A program made the translations under genes and the position numbers. A stretch of 64,000 nucleotides of DNA, taken from NCBI RefSeq assembly GCF_003286085.1, contig NW_020825399.1, positions 1 to 64,000 of the forward strand, given 5' to 3'. The DNA comes from Drosophila persimilis. Its lineage: Eukaryota; Arthropoda; Insecta; Diptera; Drosophilidae. The stretch's first letter is position 1. Each line of letters starts with the position of its first letter. Shown here one piece after another: positions 11,346 through 21,290 of the stretch. Below the pieces are notes generated by a model. That model saw only the letters and a program-made list of their open reading frames with translations, was not told the origin of the DNA and did not search any database.

Positions 11346-14300
11346 TTTTTTTTTTTTTTTTTTTTTTTTCTTGGACGTTGACATGCAATGACTGCATCTT
11401 TTAAGGGGCGATGCAGTTACTGCACCGTCAAGTGGCCCGTGTGACACCAGCAGAAGCCTGTTAAGCGCGGATCCCAGGCAAAACGCAGCCCTCCTCCCGC
11501 CCAACCGACCGAGGGGCGCTGCCGCATGACGCGCGGTGCGTAGCCGAACCAAACGCGATCATGCAAGAAAGATAGATATTAGACTAACATTCGAGGAAAA
11601 TTAGCACTAAACTCACTAAGAAACTAAGCATGCAATCAAAATACAAATACCACTACAGTTACTAATTAATCGAAAGGTGTGTAAGGATTAATAATTTAAT
11701 AAGAGGAAGAGAATTAGTATAGGATATAATATGGTAGAGGGAATTATAATCCGAGCATAAGACCCTAAACGGTTCATGCAAGGAATAATTCGATATACAA
11801 AGTGGAAGGAACAACGGTATAAAATTTCTAGTCAGTCTAACAGGAATCGTGAAGTTTATGCGGCTCAACAGATCAGGGCTGTCTATGTCACCCCTGATCA
11901 AGTTGTGCATAAATATCACACCAAGCATTATTCTACGGTTAACTAAGGATGGGAGGTTTACTAATAGTAGTCTACTAGAGTAAGATGGGAGTCTTACACC
12001 CGCATCCCAGTTAAGGCCCCGCAGAGCAAAGAGTAAAAAGTTTTTCTGTACTGATTCTATACGCTCCTGGAGTACTTTGTACTGAGGGCACCATACACAG
12101 GAGCCGTATTCTAAGATCGGACGAACAAGCGAGGTATAGAGAGTCTTTGTTATATAGGGGTCGTCAAATTCCTTTGACCACCTCTTTATAAACCCAAGCA
12201 CGCCCATGGCCTTATTTACCATGGTAGAAATGTGTTCGGAAAACTTTAACTTGGGGTCTAACATAACACCCAGATCATCCACCAGGGTAATTCTCTCAAG
12301 AGAACCCCCAAATAGGGTGTAGGGAGCCAACAAAGGGCTAGAACGATGAAATGTCATAGCTTTGCATTTCGAGGCATTAAGGTGTAACAAGTTTGCACAA
12401 CACCATGACTGAAAGTTATTGAGATCGGATTGCAAGCGAGAATGAAATGAAATGACCTTGTACTGGACACAGAGTTTAACATCATCCGCATACATAAGTA
12501 CTCGAGAGTATGTTATTACTGAAGGCAAGTCATTAATAAAGAGTGTGAAGAGTAAGGGGCCTAGATGGCTGCCCTGTGGTACTCCCGAAGAAACCTTTAC
12601 TGGTAAAGAGAGGGAGTTTTTGAAGAGGACTCTTTGAGACCTAGAACAAAGATAGCTAGAAATCCATCTCAGGAGGTTGGGCGGAAACCCTAAAAGGTCA
12701 AGTTTATGTGCTAAAAGGGAATGGTTTACAGAGTCGAATGCTTTACTAAAGTCGGTGTAAATAACATCCGTCTGTAAGTTACCTTGAAAGCCTTTAATAA
12801 TGAAAGAGGTAAACTCTAACAAGTTTGTGGTGGTTGATCGCCGCCTTATAAATCTATGCTGAGTTGGAGATATAAGTGACTTGCAGAGATGTTGCAAGTG
12901 CGGAGTTAAAACCTTCTCAAACAATTTGGGAATAGCGGATAACTTTGCTATACCTCTATAATTTTTTGCATCAGACTTGCTACCTTTTTTATGGAGAGGA
13001 ATTATAAACGATTCCTTCCAGATTGGGGGGAAGCAAGAGGAATCAATGGACAGGGTGAATAGTTTAAGCAATGGTCCACACAGAGCCTCGGCGCAGTACC
13101 TGAGTACACAACCTGGAACCCCGTCTGGACCGGGTGAAAACACCGGCTTAACTAGTCGAAGATCATGAAGTAGGGAATATTCATTTAACAAGGGACTGAA
13201 AATGCCGTTCGACCTCGGTAATCCGTATGGGTACGGTTGACCAGAGTAGCGTTCCTCAGAATAGGTGGTTTGAAAAAACTGGGCAAAAAGATCGGCAATT
13301 GCCTGATCATTATTTGCCGACGTATTACAAAATGATAGCGAGGATGGGTGTGCGGACGTTCTACGCTTACTGTTTACGAAGCAGTAAAACTGTTTAGGGT
13401 CCTGAGAAAAACGTATCCTGCAACGAGATAGGTAGTTCTTATAGCATTGAGCATTAAGAACTGAAAAGTTTGACCGAGCTATTACATAACGAGAGTGAGA
13501 AGTATGAGAGCCCACTTCTTGAAATTTTTTATAAAGTCTTGATTTTAAGTTTTTTAGACTGGATAACTCTTTGGTAAACCAAGGGGGTTTTCCAGATCTA
13601 ATCGGACAAGAAAGCGGGACACAAGAATCAAAAAATGTGCCAAGAGCATTGTAAAAAATGTTTGTGCCTTTTGTCACATCAGTGCACAAGTACAAAGCGG
13701 ACCAATCAAAATCCCTAATTAGGTTATTAAGCTTCGCAAACTCGGCTTTACGAAAGCAGCGGACACGTTCAGGTAGTCTACTCGACCGATCCAATACAGT
13801 TGGTCCTATATCTAGCGACACCTCGAAAGTAGGGTGGTAGGCGGCTTCAGGTATAGTGAGCGGAAGGGCTCGGGTTAACAACACTATGGTCGGATCCGAT
13901 ACAAAGCATAGATCAAGCAATCGACCCAAGGAATTTTTCACATGATTGACTTGAGACAGGGACAGGTCAAGCAAGCCGTCAACAAAGTCAACAAGACCAA
14001 ACAGTTCCTGGCAAGTTGAAGTCACCAAGAACTATCATACGATCTTTATCAGATAGCGAGGAAGCAACAGCGGTTAAAGCGGACAAGTGCTGCTCATAAA
14101 TTGAAATATCCGAAGAAGGTGGGATACACGAGCAAGTAATGAATATAGCGAAAGCGGGAAGAATCAGTTTTACACACAGGAATTCCAGTTCCTGTTGAAC
14201 TTGGACTGTGAAGTGTTCTGACGTGAAGTAAGAGTCCACTGCAATTAGAACCCCTCCTGCACGTCGAGACGAACGGTCCTTTCTAAAAGTTGAGTACCGT

Positions 14301-14624
14301 CCTGCCAAAACCTCGGAACTAAGAATGTCCGGCTTTCAGGTTTCAGTAAACACAATAACGTGGGAAGCAAATGCAACACTATCCCGGAAAAGAATGCTGA
14401 GCTTACTACGCAAGCCTCTTACATTCTGATAGGTTAGGTAAAGAGAAGTTAGTTTTTTGGAAAGGTTGGAGCAAGACGGGAAGTTGAGGAAGAGGAAGTT
14501 GAGGTTGAGGGTGGCACGCTGGAAAGATTTAGAAGCGATATGGGGGGCCTATTCTTCTTCTTAGCCTTAAACCCCTTCACCACCAAATGCTCCGGCCAAA
14601 ATTTGGTGGAGCAAATGGTGTCAA
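11346..14624 (-). mobile_element. CR1 LINE copy B, 3' part of a split copy
   Basis: Minus-strand CR1 sequence running from the end of ORF1 at 14624 through ORF2 to the 3' end at 11370, with a 24-base A-tail (T-run at 11346-11369 on the plus strand). Its 5' continuation is the segment at 19085-19790: the break at 14624 and the start at 19085 fall at the same point of ORF1 (the SPTQ codons), with copy C sitting between. The whole copy interrupts the BEL element next to GGGAC / CTCTTTTTCG, sequences that are nearly contiguous in unit 2 near 34310. It is 5' truncated inside ORF1 at 19790. Confidence 0.9.
11662..14403 (-). pseudogene. CR1 copy B ORF2 with the complete C-terminus
   Basis: The main open frame runs from 14028 down to 11662 (788 codons). 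It covers the end of the endonuclease, the whole RT (DFSKAFDSVNH, GVPQGSHLGPLL, YADDVKLC) and a C-terminal region (LVRPILEYGSCVW, then about 130 residues) that copies A and C lack. A separate open piece at 14308-13988 holds the first half of the endonuclease. The two are offset because, relative to copies A and C, a net 38 bases are missing at about 14000. This copy therefore preserves the full-length ORF2 C-terminus of the family even though it is broken upstream. Confidence 0.85.
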
Positions 14625-15173
14625 TCCGTTCTCTTTCGTAGTGATCAGACGTGTTTTTGTTTTGCGCTCCGCATTTTTCCTTTTGTTTCGAATAAACAGC
14701 CGGAGTTTTCCTAACTAAATTCTAAATATACTTTCTAACCAGACAACAATCTGGAAACCTATTCATTTACGCGAGTGCATGCCTTTTGATTTGTGTTAAA
14801 ATATTATTTAACTTTTTATTTTTCGGCGTCGGCTTGTGTTGTGTTGTGTTGTTGCAGTGAGTGAGTATTGCATTGCAGTCCGCTCTCGTCTGGTAGCTTT
14901 TGTTGTCTTATCACTCTCTCGCTATCACCTCAACCTCAATAACTGTTCTTTCTCTCTCGCTCTTTCAACTTTCTGAGCAATAGCGCTCTCTGTCTAGTAG
15001 CTCTCGCTATAACCGCTCTCCACTCTGCTCTCTTTCTTTTCTTACCAATTCCGCTTTGAGCGTTGTCTGGCACATTGGTCTGATACCAATTTGTTTTGGA
15101 AATTTTTGATTTTTTTGATTTTAATTTTTCTTTGCAAATTTTCTTAAGAAAATTTTTGAATAATAAAAATAAA

Positions 15174-16187
15174 ATGGAATTCGCTGTGGTCTGCGCCAAA
15201 AAAACCTGCAAGAAGCAGATCACTCACGATCAGCCAAATGTCCCCTGCTGGCTCTGCGACAGCGTAGTCCACGCAAAATGCGCGGGATTTTCTGGCCTCG
15301 TAAGCGATGCCATAGCCAAACGTAATGGCTTGCATTACAGTTGCGAGGCATGCCGTGCGGTGGAGAAAGACATGGTGGCTTTCATGAGGCAGACGCGGAG
15401 TGGCTTTAAGGAGCTGACCGTTGGTTTCAAAAACCAATACGATCGGCTCCTAGCCATGGAGGCTCAGTTTAGCGGTTTAAAACTGCTGAATGAGTCTCCG
15501 AGGCGCAAAAAGGTCACTCCGCGGGACCTGCAAGTGCCAACCGTCACTCAGCCGTGCGCCGCCGAAAAATTGACTCCGACCACTCCAAGTGTGCAGCAGT
15601 TGATCTCGTTTGCCACTCCAAAGGCAACGAAAGCTGCTGGCGATGCAGATTCGGTAGCCGAATTCATCGCCTCGGAGAATGTGCAGCCAAGTACGTCTGC
15701 TGCGTCCGTGTCCGTGGTGTCCGCAAGTTCACTAGTTGTCCCGTCTATCCCGATCCCACCAGTAAATAGACGTTCCGGACCTCCGGATATTGCCACCACA
15801 GGTACTAGACCTGCGGTGACTAAACCACTGGTGGGAGTCCCACCAAAACGACAAGTTTTTGTTTCACGGCTGGCCCCTGACCTCACATCTAATGATGTAA
15901 CTGCTTTCATTCAAAGCAAAATAAAAGCCGTGGGTTTAAAGGTGGAGAAATTTAACTTCTCTTATGCCAGGGAGATAGCGTCGTTTAAGATAAGCATCTC
16001 CCCAACTCAATTTGACACCATTTGCTCCACCAAATTTTGGCCGGAGCATTTGGTGGTGAAAGAGTTTAAGGCTAAGAAGAAGAATAGGCCCCCCATATCG
16101 CTTCCAAATCTTTCCAGCGTGCCACCCTCAACCTCAACTTCCTCTTCCTCAACTTCCCGTCTTGCTCCATCCTTTCCAAAAAACTAA
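15174..16187 (+). CDS. CR1 ORF1 protein with PHD-like finger (copy C)
   Basis: An open frame of 337 codons starting at the ATG at 15174. Residues 8-65 carry CxxxxC, CWLC, HAKC and CEAC Cys/His pairs, in line with the PHD-like finger reported in ORF1 of some CR1-clade elements. A region rich in Ala/Ser/Thr/Pro follows. From about residue 220 (RQVFVSRLAPDLTSNDV) to 305 there is a compact block with an RRM-like feel (VFVSRL, then FNFSYAREIASFKISI). The tail is Ser/Thr-rich and basic. The expected role is binding element RNA in the ribonucleoprotein; this is inferred from the family. The frame is intact, unlike copy A. Confidence 0.85.
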   Translation: MEFAVVCAKKTCKKQITHDQPNVPCWLCDSVVHAKCAGFSGLVSDAIAKRNGLHYSCEACRAVEKDMVAFMRQTRSGFKELTVGFKNQYDRLLAMEAQFSGLKLLNESPRRKKVTPRDLQVPTVTQPCAAEKLTPTTPSVQQLISFATPKATKAAGDADSVAEFIASENVQPSTSAASVSVVSASSLVVPSIPIPPVNRRSGPPDIATTGTRPAVTKPLVGVPPKRQVFVSRLAPDLTSNDVTAFIQSKIKAVGLKVEKFNFSYAREIASFKISISPTQFDTICSTKFWPEHLVVKEFKAKKKNRPPISLPNLSSVPPSTSTSSSSTSRLAPSFPKN

Positions 16188-18562
16188 CTTCTCTTTTAGT
16201 AACCTATCAGAATGTAAGAGGCTTGCGTAGTAAGCTCAGCATTCTTTTCCGGGATAGTGTTGCATTTGCTTCCCACGTTATTGTGTTTACTGAAACCTGG
16301 TTAAAGCCGGACATTCTTAGTTCCGAGGATTTGGCAGGTCGGTACACAACCTTTAGAAAGGACCGTTCGTCTCGACGTGCAGGAGGGGTTCTAATTGCAG
16401 TGGACTCTTACTTCACGTCAGAACACTTCACAGTCCAAATTCAACAGGAACTGGAATTCCTGTGTGTAAAACTGATTCTTCCCGCTTTCGCTATATTCAT
16501 TACTTGCTCGTATATCCCACCATCTTCGGATATTTCAATTTATGAGCAGCACTTGTCCGCTTTAACCGCTGTTGCTTCCTCGCTATCTGATAAAGATCGT
16601 ATGATAGTTCTTGGTGACTTCAACTTGCCAGGAACTGTTTGGTCTTCGGTAAACGAGTCTAGTATCCTAGTGCCCATGTCACGACATGACTTTGTTGACG
16701 GCTTGCTTGACCTGTCCCTGTCTCAAGTCAATCATGTGAAAAATTCGTTGGGTCGATTGCTTGATCTATGCTTTGTATCGGATCCGACCATAGTGTTGTT
16801 AACCCGAGCCCTTCCGCTCACTATACCTGAAGACGCCTACCACCCTACTTTCGAGGTGTCGCTAGACATAGGACCAACTGTATTGGATCGGTCGAGTAGA
16901 CTACCTGAACGTGTCCGCTGCTTTCGTAAAGCCGAGTTTGCGAAGCTTAATAACCTAATTAGGGATTTTGATTGGTCCGCTTTGTACTTGTGCACTGATG
17001 TCACAAAAGCCACAAACATTTTTTACAATGCTCTTGGCACATTTTTTGATTCTTGTGTCCCGCTTTCTTGTCCGATTAGATCTGGAAAACCCCCTTGGTT
17101 TACCAAAGAGTTATCCAGTCTAAAAAACTTAAAATCAAGACTTTATAAAAAATTTCAAGAAGTGGGTTCTCCTACTTCTCACTCTCGTTATGTAATAGCT
17201 CGGTCAAACTTTTCAGTTCTTAATGCTCAATGCTATAAGAACTACCTATCTCGTTGCAGGATACGTTTTTCTCAGGACCCTAAACAGTTTTACTGCTTCG
17301 TAAACAGTAAGCGTAGAACGTCCGCACACCCATCCTCGCTATCATTTTGTAATACGTCGGCAAATAATGATCAGGCAATTGCCGATCTTTTTGCCCAGTT
17401 TTTCCAAACCACCTATTCTGAGGAACGCTACTCTGGTCAACCGTACCCATACGGATTACCGAGGTCGAACGGCATTTTCAGTCCCTTGTTAAATGAATAT
17501 TCCCTACTTCAAGATCTTCGACTAGTTAAGCCGGTGTTTTCACCGGGTCCAGACGGGGTTCCAGGTTGTGTACTCAGGTACTGCGCCGAGGCTCTGTGTG
17601 GACCATTGCTTAAACTATTCACCATGTCCATTGATTCCTCTTGCTTCCCCCCAATCTGGAAGGAATCGTTTATAATTCCTCTCCATAAAAAAGGTAGCAA
17701 GTCTGATGCAAAAAATTATAGAGGTATAGCAAAGTTATCCGCTATTCCCAAATTGTTTGAGAAGGTTTTAACTCCGCACTTGCAACATCTCTGCAAGTCA
17801 GTTATATCTCCAACTCAGCATGGATTTATAAGGCGGCGATCAACCACCACGAACTTGTTAGAGTTTACCTCTTTCATTATTAAAGGCTTTCAAGGTAACT
17901 TACAGACGGATGTTATTTACACCGACTTTAGTAAAGCATTCGACTCTGTAAACCATTCCCTTTTAGCACATAAACTTGACCTTTTAGGGTTTCCGCCCAA
18001 CCTCCTGAGATGGATTTCTAGCTATCTTTGTTCTAGGTCTCAAAGAGTCCTCTTCAAAAACTCCCTCTCTTTACCAGTAAAGGTTTCTTCGGGAGTACCA
18101 CAGGGCAGCCATCTAGGCCCCTTACTCTTCACACTCTTTATTAATGACTTGCCTTCAGTAATAACATACTCTAGAGTACTTATGTATGCGGATGATGTTA
18201 AACTCTGTGTCCAGTACAAGGACATTTCATTTCATTCTCGCTTGCAATCCGATCTCAATAGCTTTCAGTCATGGTGTTGTGCAAACTTGTTACACCTTAA
18301 TGCCTCGAAATGCAAAGTTATGACATTTCATCGTTCTAACCCTTTGTTGGCTCCCTACACCCTATTTGGGGGTTCTCTTGAGAGAATTACCCTGGTGGAT
18401 GATCTGGGTGTTATGTTAGATCCCAAGTTAAAGTTTTCCGAACACATTTCTACCATGGTAAATAAGGCCATGGGCGTGCTTGGGTTTATAAAGAGGTGGT
18501 CAAAGGAATTTGACGACCCCTATATAACAAAGACTCTCTATGCACAACTTGATCAGGGGTGA
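16187..18562 (+). CDS. CR1 ORF2 endonuclease-reverse transcriptase, C-terminally shortened (copy C)
   Basis: The frame is open through the overlap with ORF1 and has no ATG before the conserved TYQNVRGLRSKL start of the APE endonuclease, so translation probably depends on coupling to ORF1. I mark the start at the end of ORF1. Endonuclease motifs: TETWLKPD near 16290 and LGDFNLPG near 16610. RT motifs: SPGPDGVPG near 17545, TDFSKAFDSVNH near 17930, GVPQGSHLGPLL near 18090, YADD at 18185-18196. The reading ends at YAQLDQG because of the 227-bp deletion shared with copy A, so about 150 C-terminal residues seen in copy B are absent. Whether such a protein is active is unknown. Confidence 0.85.
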   Translation, partial: TSLLVTYQNVRGLRSKLSILFRDSVAFASHVIVFTETWLKPDILSSEDLAGRYTTFRKDRSSRRAGGVLIAVDSYFTSEHFTVQIQQELEFLCVKLILPAFAIFITCSYIPPSSDISIYEQHLSALTAVASSLSDKDRMIVLGDFNLPGTVWSSVNESSILVPMSRHDFVDGLLDLSLSQVNHVKNSLGRLLDLCFVSDPTIVLLTRALPLTIPEDAYHPTFEVSLDIGPTVLDRSSRLPERVRCFRKAEFAKLNNLIRDFDWSALYLCTDVTKATNIFYNALGTFFDSCVPLSCPIRSGKPPWFTKELSSLKNLKSRLYKKFQEVGSPTSHSRYVIARSNFSVLNAQCYKNYLSRCRIRFSQDPKQFYCFVNSKRRTSAHPSSLSFCNTSANNDQAIADLFAQFFQTTYSEERYSGQPYPYGLPRSNGIFSPLLNEYSLLQDLRLVKPVFSPGPDGVPGCVLRYCAEALCGPLLKLFTMSIDSSCFPPIWKESFIIPLHKKGSKSDAKNYRGIAKLSAIPKLFEKVLTPHLQHLCKSVISPTQHGFIRRRSTTTNLLEFTSFIIKGFQGNLQTDVIYTDFSKAFDSVNHSLLAHKLDLLGFPPNLLRWISSYLCSRSQRVLFKNSLSLPVKVSSGVPQGSHLGPLLFTLFINDLPSVITYSRVLMYADDVKLCVQYKDISFHSRLQSDLNSFQSWCCANLLHLNASKCKVMTFHRSNPLLAPYTLFGGSLERITLVDDLGVMLDPKLKFSEHISTMVNKAMGVLGFIKRWSKEFDDPYITKTLYAQLDQG

Positions 18563-19084
18563 CATAGACAGCCCTGATCTGTTGAGCCGCATAAACTTCA
18601 CGATTCCTATTAGACTGACTAGAAACTTTATACCGTTGTTCCTTCCACTTTGTAGATCGAATTATTCCTTGCATGAACCGTTTAGGGTCTTATGCTCGGA
18701 TTATAATTCCCTCTACCATATTATATCCTCCACTAATTCTCTTCCTCTTATTAAATCACTAATCCTTACACACCTTTCTAGTAATTAGTAATTTTAGTGG
18801 TATTTGTATTTTGTATTTTATTGCATGCTTAATTTCTTAATAAGTTTAGTGCTAATTTTCCTCGAATGTTAGTCTAATATCTATCTTTCTTGCATGCTCG
18901 CGTTTGGTTCGGCTATGCACCGCGCGTCATGCGGCAGCGCCCCTCGGTCGGTTGGGCGGGAGGAGGGCTGCGTTTTGCCTGGGATCCGCGCGTAACAGCC
19001 TTCTGCTGGTGTCACACGGGCCACTTGACGGTGCAGTAATTGCATCGCCTCTTGATAGATGCAGTCATTGCATGTCAACGTCCA
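18563..19084 (+). other. CR1 3' region of copy C
   Basis: This holds the out-of-frame end of ORF2 (to about 18790), a short AT-rich stretch, then a GC-rich 3' UTR. The last 60 bases contain two near-copies of a TGCAGTNATTGCAT motif before the terminal GTCAACGTCCA. The same end is found in copies A (near 10407) and B (near 11371). The conserved end is likely the part recognised by the reverse transcriptase; that is inferred from what is known of CR1 3' ends. Confidence 0.7.
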
Positions 19085-19790
19085 AACAATTGAGTTGGGG
19101 AGATGCTTATCTTAAACGACGCTATCTCCCTGGCATAAGAGAAGTTAAATTTCTCCACCTTTAAACCCACGGCTTTTATTTTGCTTTGAATAAAAGCAGT
19201 TACATCATTAGATGTGAGGTCAGGGGCCAGCCGTGAAACAAAAACTTGTCGTTTTGGTGGGACTCCCACCAGTGGTTTAGTCACCACAGGTCTAGTACCT
19301 GTGGTGGCAATATCCGGAGGTCCGGAACGTCTATTTACTGGTGGGATCGGGATGGACGGGACAACTAGTGAACTTGCGGACACCACGGACACGGACGCTG
19401 CAGACGTACTTGGCTGCACATTCTCCGAGGCGATGAATTCGGCTACCGAATCTGCATCGCCAGCAGCTGTCGTTGCCTTTGCAGTGGCAAACGAGATCAA
19501 CTGCTGCACACTTGGAGTGGTCGGAGTCAGTTTTTCGGCGGCGCACGGCTGAGTGACGGTTGGCACTTGCAGGTCCCGCAGAGTGACCTTTTTACGCCTC
19601 GGAGACTCATTCAGCAGTTTTAAACCGCTAAACTGAGCCTCCATGGCTAGGAGCCGATCGTATTGGTTTTTGAAACCAACGGTCAGCTCCTTAAAGCCAC
19701 TCCGCGTCTGCCTCATGAAAGATACCATTTCCTTCTCCACCGCACGGCATGCCTCGCAACTGTAATGCAAGCCATTACGTTTGGCTATGC
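19085..19790 (-). pseudogene. CR1 LINE copy B, 5' part (ORF1 piece)
   Basis: Minus-strand open frame from 19770 to 19085 (LHYSCEACRAVEKE through SPTQ) equals the middle and late part of ORF1 of copy C. It is the upstream half of the split minus-strand copy. It begins within the PHD-like region, at the codons AIAKRNG, so the copy was truncated at its 5' end on insertion into the BEL element. The junction with BEL sequence is CTATG/CTCTTTTTC with a two-base overlap. Confidence 0.85.
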
Positions 19791-20990
19791 TCTTTTTCGT
19801 TGTAGCGAGTTGGGGGGCGACTAGTTAACGCTCCTATGTCATATAATGCCAAGATTCACTTTTTTATTGACAAAACGCTCGCAGTTTGTGCAGACATACG
19901 TTCGCTATCTGCATCAAACGAATTTTCATGCCGGCCCACGAGCACTCGTGAGTATCCTTAGACAGCTCATTTGGATAGTGAATGCTCAGGCGGTCTGCAG
20001 GGCGACAGTTAGCTCGTGTATTCGTTGCTTTAAATGCAAGCCTCTACTCCAGACCCAGACTACTCTCGGCCCATTTTCAGTATGTGGCGTTGATTTTTGT
20101 GGCCCAGTCTATACGACTCTGAAAATTCGTGGAAGGCCCCCTTATAAGTCCTGCATAGCGTTATTTGTCTGTTTTGCGTCCAAGGCGGTTCATTTAGAAA
20201 TTGTCTCCGATTTGACGACTAATTCCTTCTTGTTGGCATTCCAAAGGTTCGTCGGTCGTCGAGGATGTCCGCAACGCGTGAACTGCGACAACGCGACAAA
20301 TTTCGTCGGAGCAAGTCGCCACTTCAGCGAACTGCGGAAGAAAATAGAAGCGGAAGCGGACGCGATACGCGAATTTGCGTCAAGAAGCGGGTGCGAGTTC
20401 GCCTTCATACCGCCTCGAGCACCGCACATGGGCGGACTTTGGGAGGCCGTTGTGAAGTCTGCCAAGGGCCTACTCCTACGGGCAGTCGGAAGCGCTCTCC
20501 TCACCGCAGAGGATCTGGAGACCGTGCTGGTCGGGATCGAGGCGGTACTCAACTCGCGCCTGCTAGGACCCCTAAGCCCAGACCCAAGCGAAGGAGACGC
20601 GCTGACTCCCGGGCACCTGCTGACAGGCGGGCCGCTCATAGCACCCCCAGCACCCAGGACCCCGGACCAGTAGGGTCTGAGCTGCTTAATGCGATGGCGG
20701 CTTGTCTCGTCAGCCAGGCAAATGTTCTGGCAGCGATGGTCCCGGGAGTATGTGCTGGGATTGCAAATAAGATGCAAGTGGCACCAGGAGGAACCAAACA
20801 CTAAGAAAGGCGACCTCGTAATCGTCGCCGAGGACAACCTGCCCCCTCAACAGTGGCTCCTCGGAAGGGTGGTCGGAACAACCGCCGGGCAGGACGGAAG
20901 GGTCAGAGTGGTCGACCTAAGGACGAGCAGCGGAGCCACGTTCAGGAGGCCAATCCACAAGTTGGCGCTTCTGCCATTTGGCGTATAATA
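19791..20990 (+). mobile_element. BEL/Pao integrase (unit 1)
   Basis: Long open stretch with YVRYLHQTNFHAGP (N-terminal region), CIRCFKC, GVDFCGPV, CDNATNFVGA and PPRAPHMGGLWE, which are hallmarks of the BEL/Pao integrase core (D, D and E residues in these blocks). It ends with KKGDLVIVAEDNLPPQQWLLGRV and HKLALLPFGV near 20985, the usual C-terminal end of BEL pol. The second copy is at 34391-35495. Fossil, a few breaks. Confidence 0.85.
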
Positions 20991-21290
20991 ATTGTTATTA
21001 GGATCGTATTTTATAAGTTCTAGTGTAAGTTTGGCATGGGCAAAGCGGGAGCGCAATAAAAGCTCGCTCTCTCGCTCTTGGCGAATTCGCCCAGCTTTGC
21101 CACCGTAGGTAAGATAGGCGCAGAAGAAATTGTTTGAATGTATGAAGAGAAGTCGAGAAAAATCTATGAAAACGTACGCACGCACTCCTTTTTTTTCGTC
21201 GTCGTAAAATACAAATTTGCAGTCACCCAAGTTTTTCGGTCTCTTTATTTTAGAAAAACTATTCTACATTTTCAGGGCCCATTTAAAGCA
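20991..21290 (+). mobile_element. BEL/Pao 3' noncoding and LTR-like region (unit 1)
   Basis: Noncoding sequence directly after the end of pol. It contains GTGTAAGTTTGGC near 21023, CAATAAAAGCTCGC near 21055 (TATA-like or polyadenylation-like) and a T/A-rich end near 21270. Position after integrase and base content suggest the 3' LTR. The exact ends are not certain because no second copy of the LTR flanks the same element. Repeated at about 35500-35800 in unit 2. Confidence 0.5.

Larger units (their letters stand above)
14625..19084 (+). mobile_element. CR1 LINE copy C, inserted into copy B
   Basis: A nearly full-length CR1 element on the plus strand, inserted into the minus-strand CR1 copy whose halves are 11346-14624 and 19085-19790. 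It starts CGTTCTCTTTCG at 14627 and ends GTCAACGTCCA at about 19083, with no A-tail. The flanks suggest a target duplication of only 3-4 bases (CAA/CAAT). The 5' UTR is about 547 bases. It is the best-preserved LINE in the window and the youngest layer of this nest. Confidence 0.9.

Noticed and set aside
20190-20837. Minus-strand 215-codon frame opposite the BEL integrase (also 34714-35361)
   Set aside because: Shadow of the integrase on the other strand.
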